DNA of 64,000 bases from Streptomyces sp. HUAS YS2 (GTDB lineage Bacteria; Actinomycetota; Actinomycetes; Streptomycetales; Streptomycetaceae). The stretch covers positions 496,001-560,000 of the forward strand of contig NZ_CP137573.1 of the NCBI RefSeq assembly GCF_033343995.1, read 5' to 3'. Under the pieces are notes generated by a model, which saw only the letters and a list, made by a program, of their open reading frames with translations, had not been told where the DNA came from and made no database searches. Positions within the stretch are counted from its first letter, which is position 1. Each line of letters starts with the position of its first letter. Below, in pieces: positions 52,801 through 60,674 of this stretch. The position numbers were made by a program, and so were the translations under genes.

Positions 52801-53511
52801 ATGTATGAGCACTTGAAGCGGCTGACCGGACCGGTGCTGCGTGCCGCGGTGCGGCTCGAAGCCGTGGGCCTGGAGAATGTGCCGCAGTCGAACGGCGTCA
52901 TTCTCGCGTCCAATCATCTGTCCATCGTGGACTCCACCTTCCTGCCCCTGGTGCTGGACCGACAGGTGACCTTCATGGCGAAGGCGGAGTACTTCGAGGG
53001 TGGTTCCTGGCCGACGCGGATCGTCTCGTCCTTCATGCGGGGCAGTGGGCAGGTTCCGGTTGACCGCCAGCACCAACGGGCGGCGGTAGCCTCGCTTGAC
53101 GCGTGTCTTCGGGTGGTGAAGGACGGCGGCGTCTTCTGTATCTACCCCGAGGGCACACGCTCCCCGGACGGCCGGCTCTACCGGGCCAAGACGGGTGTGG
53201 CATGGCTGGCCCTCAAGTCCGGCGCGCCCGTGGTGCCGGTAGCCATGAGCGGCACCGATCGCGTCCTGCCGCCCGGGCGCGTGCTTCCGCGTCCGGCCAA
53301 GGTCAGGGTCGTCTTCGGCAAGCCCGTCGACCTCTCCCTGTACGAGGACTCCGCCGCTGACGCTGCTGCCCGAAGGGCTGTCTCTGACCTGATTGTGCAA
53401 GCCATAGCAGAGGTCTCCGGCCAGGAGTACGTGCCCGTCTACGCGTCGAGGGCGAAGGAGCAGGGCTGGCCCGGCCGCGTTCTCCCCGAACTACGGCGAA
53501 GTGACAACTAG
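52801..53511 (+). CDS. Lysophospholipid acyltransferase (PlsC-like)
   Basis: 236 residues, ATG at 52801 after GAGGAA. Acyltransferase motifs: VILASNHLSIVDSTFLPLV (H-x4-D), SSFMRGSGQVPVDRQ, and VFCIYPEGTRSPDGRLYRAK (EGTR) with GAPVVPVAMSGTD. Membrane-associated 1-acyl-glycerol-3-phosphate acyltransferase type. Followed closely by the alpha/beta hydrolase gene. Confidence 0.85.
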   Translation: MYEHLKRLTGPVLRAAVRLEAVGLENVPQSNGVILASNHLSIVDSTFLPLVLDRQVTFMAKAEYFEGGSWPTRIVSSFMRGSGQVPVDRQHQRAAVASLDACLRVVKDGGVFCIYPEGTRSPDGRLYRAKTGVAWLALKSGAPVVPVAMSGTDRVLPPGRVLPRPAKVRVVFGKPVDLSLYEDSAADAAARRAVSDLIVQAIAEVSGQEYVPVYASRAKEQGWPGRVLPELRRSDN

Positions 53512-53622
53512 CTCTCTGTGATCAGCGTGACGCGCGGTCAGGGACCTGTTCCCCACCGGGCTGCCCGGGCCCTGGATTCACCTGGGCATGAAGTCGGCAT
53601 CGATGAGAGGACGAGCACCAAG

Positions 53623-54600
53623 ATGACGTATCAGGACCGACACACTGCGCCAGACAGGGTGACCTCGGAGAAGGCGCAGACGGACGATACGGGACCGTCG
53701 GTGGCGCGGGAGCAGCACGATCCCGCCGAGGAGTCCGTACGGGTACGGTCGTCAGGAGGCGCGGAGTTCGTGGTCCGGCTACTGCGTGCGGAGCGGCCAG
53801 ACGCCCCCGTGGCGCTCGTGGTACCGGCGATGGGGGCGCGGGCGCGGTTCTACGCTCCCTTTGCCCGCGGGCTGCACCAGGGCGGCCTGCACGTGGCGGT
53901 CACGGACCTCCGTGGCCAGGGCGAGAGCACCCCGATGGCACGCCGCGGAGTGGCTTACGGGTACCGGGAGATGGTCGATGACGACCTTCCCGCGGTCGCC
54001 CGTGCGGTCTCCGCCGCGTTCCCGCGGTCGCCGGTGGTACTCATCGGGCACAGCCTCGGCGGCCAGCTCGCGCTGCTCAGCAGCGCGACCGAGCTCACCG
54101 GGGTGCACGCCGTCGTGCTGACAGCGGCCGGGTCGGTCTGGTGGCGGGGGTTCGGCTGGGTGCGTGGGCCCCGTAACCTGGTCGGCAGCCAGCTGTTCGC
54201 GGCGCTCGCCACGGTGCTCGGCTACTGGCCCGGGGAACGGCTCGGCTTCGGTGGCACCCAGCCCACGGCAGTGATGCGGGACTGGGCGCGGCAGGGCCGC
54301 ACCGGCCGCTACACGCTGCGAGGCAGCGACACCGACTACGAGGCGGCGCTCGCGCGGCTGACGCTTCCCGTCCTCGCGGTCGGCGTGGAGAACGACAGCC
54401 TGGCGCCGCCCGGCGCGACGGACCATCTGCTGCAGAAGATCCCGGCTGCCCCAGTGAGCCGGTGGCACTACTCCGAGGCCCTTGCAAGCAGTCACCGGCT
54501 GGACCACTTCAGGTGGGTCCGGCACAGCGACGGCATGAGCGCGTACATCACGGACTGGATCTTCGGCACGCTCACCACGCAGGAGGGACAACTGAGGTGA
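53623..54600 (+). CDS. Alpha/beta hydrolase
   Basis: 325 residues from ATG at 53623. A polar N-terminal tail of about 45 residues precedes VALVVPAMGARARFYAPFA. The nucleophile elbow is VVLIGHSLGGQLALL. VTDLRGQGESTPMARRG and LPVLAVGVENDSLAPPGATD (Asp) complete the fold, with the catalytic His probably in SSHRLDHFRW. Esterase or lipase-like; may act with the preceding acyltransferase. Confidence 0.85.
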   Translation: MTYQDRHTAPDRVTSEKAQTDDTGPSVAREQHDPAEESVRVRSSGGAEFVVRLLRAERPDAPVALVVPAMGARARFYAPFARGLHQGGLHVAVTDLRGQGESTPMARRGVAYGYREMVDDDLPAVARAVSAAFPRSPVVLIGHSLGGQLALLSSATELTGVHAVVLTAAGSVWWRGFGWVRGPRNLVGSQLFAALATVLGYWPGERLGFGGTQPTAVMRDWARQGRTGRYTLRGSDTDYEAALARLTLPVLAVGVENDSLAPPGATDHLLQKIPAAPVSRWHYSEALASSHRLDHFRWVRHSDGMSAYITDWIFGTLTTQEGQLR

Positions 54601-54702
54601 CCGCTGGCAGGACGGTCCCGGGGGTAACTGCCGTTCGTCGCCTGCGCCGGCGGGCTCCTGGACGCGTGGCCTCGCGGCTTGAGCGGCGGAACGGCAGGGT
54701 GC

Positions 54703-54903
54703 TCAGCCTTGCGGATCCTGCGGCTTGACGTCGAGGTCGCGCAGATGCCGGTCCTTGAGCTCGGTGCGGGCCTCCGTGCGGTGGCCACGGGCGACGTAGT
54801 CCCGCACGATCGCCTCGATCGCGTCCTGGGGCGAGCCGATCCCCGCCAGGACCATCACTTCCACTACGAGTTCGGCGTCCAGCGTGATATTGACCTTGGC
54901 CAC
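54703..54903 (-). CDS. VapB-type antitoxin-like protein (orphan)
   Basis: 66 residues, ATG at 54903. KVNITLDAELVVEVMVLAGI is the ribbon-helix-helix N-terminus and IVRDYVARGHRTEARTELKD the linker of type II antitoxins. No PIN-domain toxin is adjacent, so it is an orphan or has a different partner. Confidence 0.7.
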   Translation of the reverse strand: MAKVNITLDAELVVEVMVLAGIGSPQDAIEAIVRDYVARGHRTEARTELKDRHLRDLDVKPQDPQG

Positions 54904-55038
54904 CGTGCCTCCTCATCGCGTCGCAGGCGCACTCTAGCTGCTCGTGGTTCCGCGCCCGTGGGCGTGCCGCTCGTGCACACCTCTCCAGGCGTCGGACCCG
55001 TACGCCTCGGCCCTCCGGCCCGTGTGGCCTGACGACGG

Positions 55039-56067
55039 TCAGGCGAGCAGGTTCACGGTGTGCTGGAAAAGTCCGGGGAAGCGGGCCGCAGCAGGGGTGA
55101 TCAGGGGTGCCAGCCGGGGCTGGTTGCGGGCCCACAGCAGGGACCTGGTCAGCAGCCGGTAATTGCGGGACAGCCGGCACCACGCGCGTTCGTACGCCTG
55201 CGGCCGACCCTCGCGCAGGCAGCGCACCAACTCGGCGGCCGCCGTCAGGGCGAGGGTGAGGCCCTCGCCCGTCAGAGCGTCGACATACCCGGCTGCGTCG
55301 CCCACGAACAGGACTCGGCCGGCCACCCGGGAGCGGGCCTGCTGGCGGAGCGGACCCGCGCCCCGGACCGGCGTCCGGCCTGCTTCGGCGAGCCGGGTCG
55401 CCAACAGCGGGAATCGGGCCAGTTGGGCATCGTACGGGAGCTGTTCGGACGTCAGGACGGCAATGCCGACCTGACGCGGGCTCAAAGGAGTGACGTAGGC
55501 CTCGCAGGCCGCCGACCAGTGCACCTCCACCAAGTCGCTCCACGGCTCGATGGCGTAGTGGCGCCGCAGCCCGTACCGCGATGGCTGCCGAGGGGCGGCC
55601 GGCCGAACGCTCAGGCCGAGCGCCCGACGGGTCGGTGAGTGCAGTCCGTCTGCTGCCACGAGATAGCGGGCGGCCATCCCGTCCGCCGTGACGTGGGTGT
55701 CGTGCTGGATCACCTGGCGAACTCGGTGCCGGATGACCGGAACGCCGAGTTGGGCGACCCGGGCGGTGAGTGCCTCGTGCAGCACGGTGCGGCGCGCGCC
55801 GAGTCCGTGGCCCGCCCGGAACACGGCTTCGGCGCGCCGCTCGCCAACTGCGTCCGCGTAGCGAATCCCGCGCAAGGGCCAGCCGGTCACCTCGACGTCC
55901 AGGGCGTCCAAGGCGCGCACCGCGCCCGGCATCAGGCCCTCCCCGCAGGCTTTGTCGACGGGCGCGGGACGCGGTTCGGCGACCACGACGTCGAGCCCGG
56001 CCAGTGCTCCGTGGATCGCGGTGGCCAGGCCCGCCGGGCCGCCGCCCACGACGAGGAGGTCGATCAC
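55039..56067 (-). CDS. FAD-dependent oxidoreductase (SrsC/geranylgeranyl-reductase-like)
   Basis: 342 residues from GTG at 56067, which overlaps the end of the methyltransferase gene. IDLLVVGGGPAGLATAIHGA binds FAD, KACGEGLMPGAVRALDAL is the typical PxxKxCGEG motif, and GRVLFVGDAAGYVDALTGEG is the second FAD motif. In the S. griseus srs operon the equivalent flavoprotein decarboxylates/hydroxylates alkylresorcinols to quinones. Likely the same role here. Confidence 0.85.
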   Translation of the reverse strand: MIDLLVVGGGPAGLATAIHGALAGLDVVVAEPRPAPVDKACGEGLMPGAVRALDALDVEVTGWPLRGIRYADAVGERRAEAVFRAGHGLGARRTVLHEALTARVAQLGVPVIRHRVRQVIQHDTHVTADGMAARYLVAADGLHSPTRRALGLSVRPAAPRQPSRYGLRRHYAIEPWSDLVEVHWSAACEAYVTPLSPRQVGIAVLTSEQLPYDAQLARFPLLATRLAEAGRTPVRGAGPLRQQARSRVAGRVLFVGDAAGYVDALTGEGLTLALTAAAELVRCLREGRPQAYERAWCRLSRNYRLLTRSLLWARNQPRLAPLITPAAARFPGLFQHTVNLLA

Positions 56068-56600
56068 GGGGCCGCCTCCGGGGCCGGAAGGGGGCGGGCG
56101 CAAGCCAGCGCGTCGTCCTCGCACGGGATGCGTACGGTCATCAGGGCGGCGTTCAGCAGGAAGAAGCCCAGGGCGGTCATCCAGGCCGTGTGTACCAGGG
56201 GAAGGGCCAGGCCCTCGACGGCGACCGCCAGGTAGTTGGGGTGGCGCAGGTGCCGGTAGGGGCCGGCGGTGACCAGCGGGAGACCGGGGACGATCAGCAC
56301 GCGGGTGTTCCAGCGAGGACCGAGGGTTCTGATGCACCACCACCGCAGCCCCTGGGCGGCGAGCACGAGGACCAGAGCAGGCCAGCCGAGCAGGGGCAAG
56401 AAAGGCCGATCGGCCGCCCAGGGCTCCACGAGGCAGCCGAACAGCAGCGCCGTATGCAGGGCGACCATCGCCGGGTAGTGCCCGGCCCCTCGTTCGTGGG
56501 CGCCCCGAGCGCGGCTCCAGGCAGCGTTGCCGCGCGCCACGACCAGTTCCGCGAACCGTTCGGCGACGACCAGCAGGACCAGCACGGTGTACGGCGTCAT
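56064..56600 (-). CDS. ICMT-like methyltransferase (SrsB-like)
   Basis: 178 residues, ATG at 56600. Hydrophobic throughout with helices such as TVLVLLVVAERFAELVV and LVLVLAAQGLRWWCIRTLG. The catalytic motif region is TAGPYRHLRHPNYLAVAVEG, the RHPxY hallmark of isoprenylcysteine-carboxyl-methyltransferase-like enzymes. Seven bases from the PKS stop and overlapping the FAD gene. Probably O-methylates the resorcinol product in the membrane. Confidence 0.85.
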   Translation of the reverse strand: MTPYTVLVLLVVAERFAELVVARGNAAWSRARGAHERGAGHYPAMVALHTALLFGCLVEPWAADRPFLPLLGWPALVLVLAAQGLRWWCIRTLGPRWNTRVLIVPGLPLVTAGPYRHLRHPNYLAVAVEGLALPLVHTAWMTALGFFLLNAALMTVRIPCEDDALACARPLPAPEAAP

Positions 56601-56607
56601 GGCGCAC

Positions 56608-57678
56608 TCACCAGGCCAGCAGTACGAGTTCGGAGGAGAAGCCCGGTCCGAAGGCGACCATGAGGCCGGTCGCTCCCGTCGGCGGAGCTTCGACGCAGGT
56701 GTCGCGCAGGATCTGCAACACCGAGGCGGAGGACAGGTTTCCCGTGGAGGCCAGCGCGCGCCGGGAGGGAGCCAGGGCGGTGTCCGGCAGGCCGAGCTCG
56801 TCGGCTAGCGCGTCCAGGATCCTAGGGCCGCCAGGATGGCAGATCCAGGCCGCGACGTCCCTCGGTTTGAGGTCGTGGCCGGCGAGGAAGGACTCGATCT
56901 CCTCCGCCACGTGAAGCCTGACGAGCTCGGGGATCTCCCGACCCAGAACCATGCGGAAGCCCCAGTCGCCGACGTCCCAGCCCAGCAGGTGGCTGGTCCC
57001 CGGGTACAGGCGGCTGCGGGTGGCCACGACCACCGGCCCGGACGAGCCGGCCCCGCGCGCTGTCGCGTTGTGGTGTTCGCCGCCGATCGCCACCAGCGCG
57101 GCGGCCCCGTCCCCGAACAGGCTGCCCGCCACCAGGTTCGCCGGCGAGGTGTCGGCCGGCTGCAAGGTGAGCGAGCACAGTTCGGTGGACAGGAGGAGCG
57201 CCGTACCGCCTGGACGGCCGGTGAGGAAGTCGTGGACCCGGGCCAGCCCCGCCGCCCCGCCGGAGCAGCCGAGCCCGAAAAGCGGTACCCGCTTGACGTC
57301 GGGCCTCAGCCCTACGTGTTCGGCCAGCCGCGCCTCCAGGGAAGGCGCCGCGATGCCGGTCACGGTCGTCGAGACGACCAGGTCGATCTCCTCGGCCCGC
57401 ACACCCGCTTCTTCGAGTGCCCGCTGGACGGCCTCGGCGCCCAGGCCGACGGCAAGTTCGACGAACAGACGGTTGGTGTGGCCGAAGCCGCCGAGTTCCC
57501 GGTACCGGTCCAGGGGGAGGGCGAGGTGGCGCGTCTCCACCTGGGCCGCGCCGTGCAGCCGGCGCAGGAGCGCGCCGTCGGCCCCGGACGGCAGGCAGGA
57601 TGCGAGGACGTCGGTGATCTCCTGCTGCCTGTAGCGATGCGGCGGGAACACCGTGCTCACCGCGAGGACGCGTGTCAT
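56608..57678 (-). CDS. Type III polyketide synthase (SrsA-like)
   Basis: 356 residues from ATG at 57678. Catalytic Cys in PLFGLGCSGGAAGLARVHDF, His in AAWICHPGGPRILDALADEL and Asn in SRRALASTGNLSSASVLQIL form the chalcone-synthase triad; the GFGPG loop appears as VAFGPGFSSELVLL. Gene order PKS-methyltransferase-flavoprotein matches the srsABC phenolic-lipid operon. Expected to make long-chain alkylresorcinols or alkylpyrones. Confidence 0.9.
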   Translation of the reverse strand: MTRVLAVSTVFPPHRYRQQEITDVLASCLPSGADGALLRRLHGAAQVETRHLALPLDRYRELGGFGHTNRLFVELAVGLGAEAVQRALEEAGVRAEEIDLVVSTTVTGIAAPSLEARLAEHVGLRPDVKRVPLFGLGCSGGAAGLARVHDFLTGRPGGTALLLSTELCSLTLQPADTSPANLVAGSLFGDGAAALVAIGGEHHNATARGAGSSGPVVVATRSRLYPGTSHLLGWDVGDWGFRMVLGREIPELVRLHVAEEIESFLAGHDLKPRDVAAWICHPGGPRILDALADELGLPDTALAPSRRALASTGNLSSASVLQILRDTCVEAPPTGATGLMVAFGPGFSSELVLLAW

Positions 57679-57758
57679 TGCTCCAACATAGGGACAGTGG
57701 GACGTCGCCACGCTGAACGCGGCCGTCATGGGCGCGCCGGATACGTAGCGTGGGTGCG

Positions 57759-58667
57759 ATGCCCGCCACCACCGACGAAGGAGTCACCTCAGCCACCCCG
57801 GCCGCCGGGTCCGCGAAGGCCCAGCGGCTCGCCCTCGCAGGCTTCCTGAGGCTCCTCAAAGCCAGTCACCCACTGCCGGCCGCCGCTGTCACGCTGCTCA
57901 CCGCCCTGCTTGCCGCCGCCGTCGGGCTCGGCCCCGCCGCCGGGACCACAGCGGTGGCCGCGGTCGCCACGGGCCAGCTGTCGGTCGGCTGGTGCAACGA
58001 CCGACTGGACATGCGGCGCGACGCGGCGGCCGGCCGCCGCGACAAGCCGCTCGCCGCAGCAGAGGTGCGGCCGGGAGTGGTGGCCGCGGCGGCGGGTGCG
58101 GCCTTGATCGTCTGTGTCCCGCTGTCGTTGGCCTGCGGCGCCCGGGCCGGATCGGTCCACCTCGGCTGCGTTGCAGCCGCCTGGTCCTACAACCTGTGGC
58201 TGAAGCGCACGCCCGCTTCCTGGTTGCCGTACACCGTCGCGTTCGGACTGCTCCCCGCCTTCCTGACACTGACCTCGCGGCCGGGCGGCTGGCCGCCGGT
58301 GTGGCTGACGGCCGCGGCCGCCCTGCTGGGGACGAGTGCACACTTCGCCAACACCCTGCCCGACATCGACGAGGACATCGCGGGCGGTGTTCTGGGTCTC
58401 CCGCAAAGACTCGGACGACGCGGATCCATCGTGCTGGCCGCCGTTCTGGCCTTCGCCTCCTGTGCGGTGCTGACCTGCGGACCCGCCGGTCCGGTGACCT
58501 CCGCCGACCGGCTGCTGCTGGGCGTGACATCGGCCCTGTGTCTGGCGGCGGTGGCCGCACCTCCCGTCCTGGCACGCGGCCGGATGCCCTTCCTGGTCGT
58601 CCTGCTGCTCGCCGGAGCCGACGCCGCACTCCTCGTCCTGGCCGGCCTCGCTCTCCCTGCCGACTGA
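57759..58667 (+). CDS. UbiA-family prenyltransferase
   Basis: 302 residues, ATG at 57759, divergent from the PKS with 80 bp between. Hydrophobic helices alternate with the two Asp motifs: SVGWCNDRLDMRRDAAAGR (first) and FANTLPDIDEDIAGGVLG (second). The first motif has the NDxxDxxxD spacing needed for Mg-diphosphate binding. Related to EboC and other aromatic prenyltransferases. Placement suggests it acts on a product of the divergent PKS operon. Confidence 0.85.
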   Translation: MPATTDEGVTSATPAAGSAKAQRLALAGFLRLLKASHPLPAAAVTLLTALLAAAVGLGPAAGTTAVAAVATGQLSVGWCNDRLDMRRDAAAGRRDKPLAAAEVRPGVVAAAAGAALIVCVPLSLACGARAGSVHLGCVAAAWSYNLWLKRTPASWLPYTVAFGLLPAFLTLTSRPGGWPPVWLTAAAALLGTSAHFANTLPDIDEDIAGGVLGLPQRLGRRGSIVLAAVLAFASCAVLTCGPAGPVTSADRLLLGVTSALCLAAVAAPPVLARGRMPFLVVLLLAGADAALLVLAGLALPAD

Positions 58668-58743
58668 GGTGCGACTGAGGTGGATCGCCCGCACGGCCCA
58701 GCCGCGAGGGGCCAAGTCGCTCCGACAGGGACATACCGCACCT

Positions 58744-59670
58744 CTACCTGCCGGGTTCTTCCGCGCTCCCCGATCCCAAACGCCGCGAGGCGTCGTGGCG
58801 TTCGTCCGCGTGGCCGCCGGCGCCCAGCAGTCCAGTGGCTTCGAAGGGCCGCGTACGCTCCAGGCGCGGCAGTTCACTGCGGGCGACGCGGGTCACCACG
58901 GCCGGGAGACAAGCACGCACGGGTTGGACGGCACGAAGCCAGACCGGCATGTACACGGATGTCGCGCGTCGCTCCGCGGCGACGGCCAGCCGCTCGGCGA
59001 CCTGATCCGCCGGGTACACCTTGCGTGCGGGCGGCGGCATGTGGGCGCGCAACTCGCGCAGGACGGCGTGACGGTCAGCGTCCCGGATCATGTCGGTATC
59101 GGTCCAGTTGATGTAGGCGATGCCGACTGCCACACCTCGGTGGGCGAGTTCCGCGCGCAGGGCGTGGGCGAAGGACTCGACGCCGGCTTTGGAGGCGCAG
59201 TAGGCGCTCATGAGAGGGGACGTCCCCATGGCCGCCAGCGAGGCGACCTGCAGGTAGTAGCCGCGAGTCTCGAGGAGGTCGGGCAGGAAGCAGCGTGCTG
59301 TCGCCGCACTGCCGATCAGGTTGACCTCGATGACTCGGCGCCAGACCAGTGGATCGGAGTCGGCGAACGGGCCTCCTTCGGCAACGCCTGCGTTGCCGAC
59401 CACCAGGGATGCCGCTCCGAGGCGGGTTCGGACCTCTCCGGCCGTGTCTGCCATGGCCGCGTCGTCGGTCACGTCGACTTCCCAGCAGGCGGTTTCGTTG
59501 CGCAATGAGGCCGCGACCTCTTGGAGGCCTGCCCCTTCCAAGCCCAGAAGGGCCAATCGCGCACCCCGGTCGTCGAATGCCCGCGCCAGGGCCGCTCCCA
59601 GCCCGCGCGCCGCTCCGGTAACCACGACCGTGCGGCCCCGCAGGGGCCGACTGTGACCTCGTATGCCCAT
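58744..59670 (-). CDS. Short-chain dehydrogenase/reductase
   Basis: 308 residues, ATG at 59670. Cofactor loop VVVTGAARGLGAALARAF, NAG motif VVGNAGVAEGGPF, and catalytic region ASLAAMGTSPLMSAYCASKA (Y-x-x-x-K). The C-terminal 60 residues with RAVQPVRACLPAVVTRVARS are basic and may be membrane-associated. Faces the prenyltransferase convergently; possible tailoring enzyme. Confidence 0.85.
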   Translation of the reverse strand: MGIRGHSRPLRGRTVVVTGAARGLGAALARAFDDRGARLALLGLEGAGLQEVAASLRNETACWEVDVTDDAAMADTAGEVRTRLGAASLVVGNAGVAEGGPFADSDPLVWRRVIEVNLIGSAATARCFLPDLLETRGYYLQVASLAAMGTSPLMSAYCASKAGVESFAHALRAELAHRGVAVGIAYINWTDTDMIRDADRHAVLRELRAHMPPPARKVYPADQVAERLAVAAERRATSVYMPVWLRAVQPVRACLPAVVTRVARSELPRLERTRPFEATGLLGAGGHADERHDASRRLGSGSAEEPGR

Positions 59671-59724
59671 GTGGCGCCACCGCCCGGAGTCCGCCAGCCT
59701 GGTCGCGGCGTCGTGGCGGGCGGG

Positions 59725-60099
59725 TCAGCCCTTCCTTTTCCGCTTCGATCCCTCCTGCGCGTCGACGCCGGTGAACGCGGAGGCGTCCTTGCCGCCGCTG
59801 GGGCGCTGAGAGCGCCCTCGGGGCCCCAGCTCGTGGTGGCCCTTCTGGCCCGTGCCGGCCAGGTCCTCTCCGCTTCGCGAAGTGGACTCGACCGGCGTTC
59901 CCTCGTCGGCCTTGGCCGAGGGCCGCTGCCTGCGCGTGGCGCCCTGTGCCTTGTCCGGCGTGTCGAAGGAGCGCCGGGCGCTGGGGTTGTCCTGCGTGTG
60001 CGTGGAGTCGACGTCGACCGACCATCCGTGCTGATCGGTCCCTTCGTGTCGGCTGGGCCCTTCTCCGTGCTTGGGGTGCGACTTCGGGGTCATGAGCAT
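59725..60099 (-). CDS. Disordered hydrophilic protein
   Basis: 124 residues, ATG at 60099 (an alternative start at 60090 reads MTPKSHPKHG). Almost no hydrophobic residues; Gly/Ser/Lys/Arg/Asp/His-rich with GQKGHHELGPRGRSQRPSGG and the end EGSKRKRKG. Probably intrinsically disordered. No function known. Confidence 0.55.
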   Translation of the reverse strand: MLMTPKSHPKHGEGPSRHEGTDQHGWSVDVDSTHTQDNPSARRSFDTPDKAQGATRRQRPSAKADEGTPVESTSRSGEDLAGTGQKGHHELGPRGRSQRPSGGKDASAFTGVDAQEGSKRKRKG

Positions 60100-60186
60100 G
60101 CTCCTCTTCCTGGCATCCCCCGGTGCTGCCCCTGCCCCCTCAACTCGATGACAACCGCCTTCGGAGGCGCCCGGGCGCGGAATTTC

Positions 60187-60450
60187 ATGAGCGTGCCCAT
60201 GCCACCCACCTCACGGCCTCGCTTCCCGCTTCAGCTGCTGGCGGCTCTGATCGGCTTCCGCGTCCGCGACACCGCGTTCGCCACCACCGTGGCGGTCGCC
60301 CTTGAGGACACCCGGAGCCGTCCCGTCCTGCCCGTCGGCCTGCACGGATCCGGCGCGCCCGGGCCGTGGAAGAGGGGGTTCGGCGAACCGGCAAGCCACG
60401 GCTGCGTCGAACGCGCCGTCCTGCAGCTTCTGCGCTCCGGCACCGCGTGA
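60187..60450 (+). CDS. Small protein with an L,D-transpeptidase-like (YkuD) motif
   Basis: 87 residues, ATG at 60187. The second half reads VGLHGSGAPGPWKRGFGEP followed by ASHGCV, matching the HG-x-(n)-SHGC active-site signature of YkuD L,D-transpeptidases, including the catalytic Cys. The domain is normally over 110 residues and preceded by more strands, so this is either a minimal or a truncated version. No signal peptide. Confidence 0.4.
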   Translation: MSVPMPPTSRPRFPLQLLAALIGFRVRDTAFATTVAVALEDTRSRPVLPVGLHGSGAPGPWKRGFGEPASHGCVERAVLQLLRSGTA

Positions 60451-60621
60451 CCGTCTCGGGTGCCGTCCGTTCAGGCCGCCGCAACCGCCCGCGCCCGGCC
60501 GGCGTCGTAAGCGGGGCGTCGGGGCCGGCCCCGACGCAGCCTCGACCGGCTGCGACCACCCCCGCCGGTCGGGCTTTGGCGGGACGGCGCGTAGGAGCGG
60601 AACCCTGCTCCAGGTGACGAC

Positions 60622-60647
60622 CGAGCCGGCCCGGTCGGGCCGGCTCG
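60622..60647. terminator. Bidirectional terminator
   Basis: CGAGCCGGCCC (60622-60632) pairs perfectly with GGGCCGGCTCG (60637-60647) around GGTC. Confidence 0.85.
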
Positions 60648-60674
60648 GCGGGTACTGCGGGGAGCGCCCTGTAG

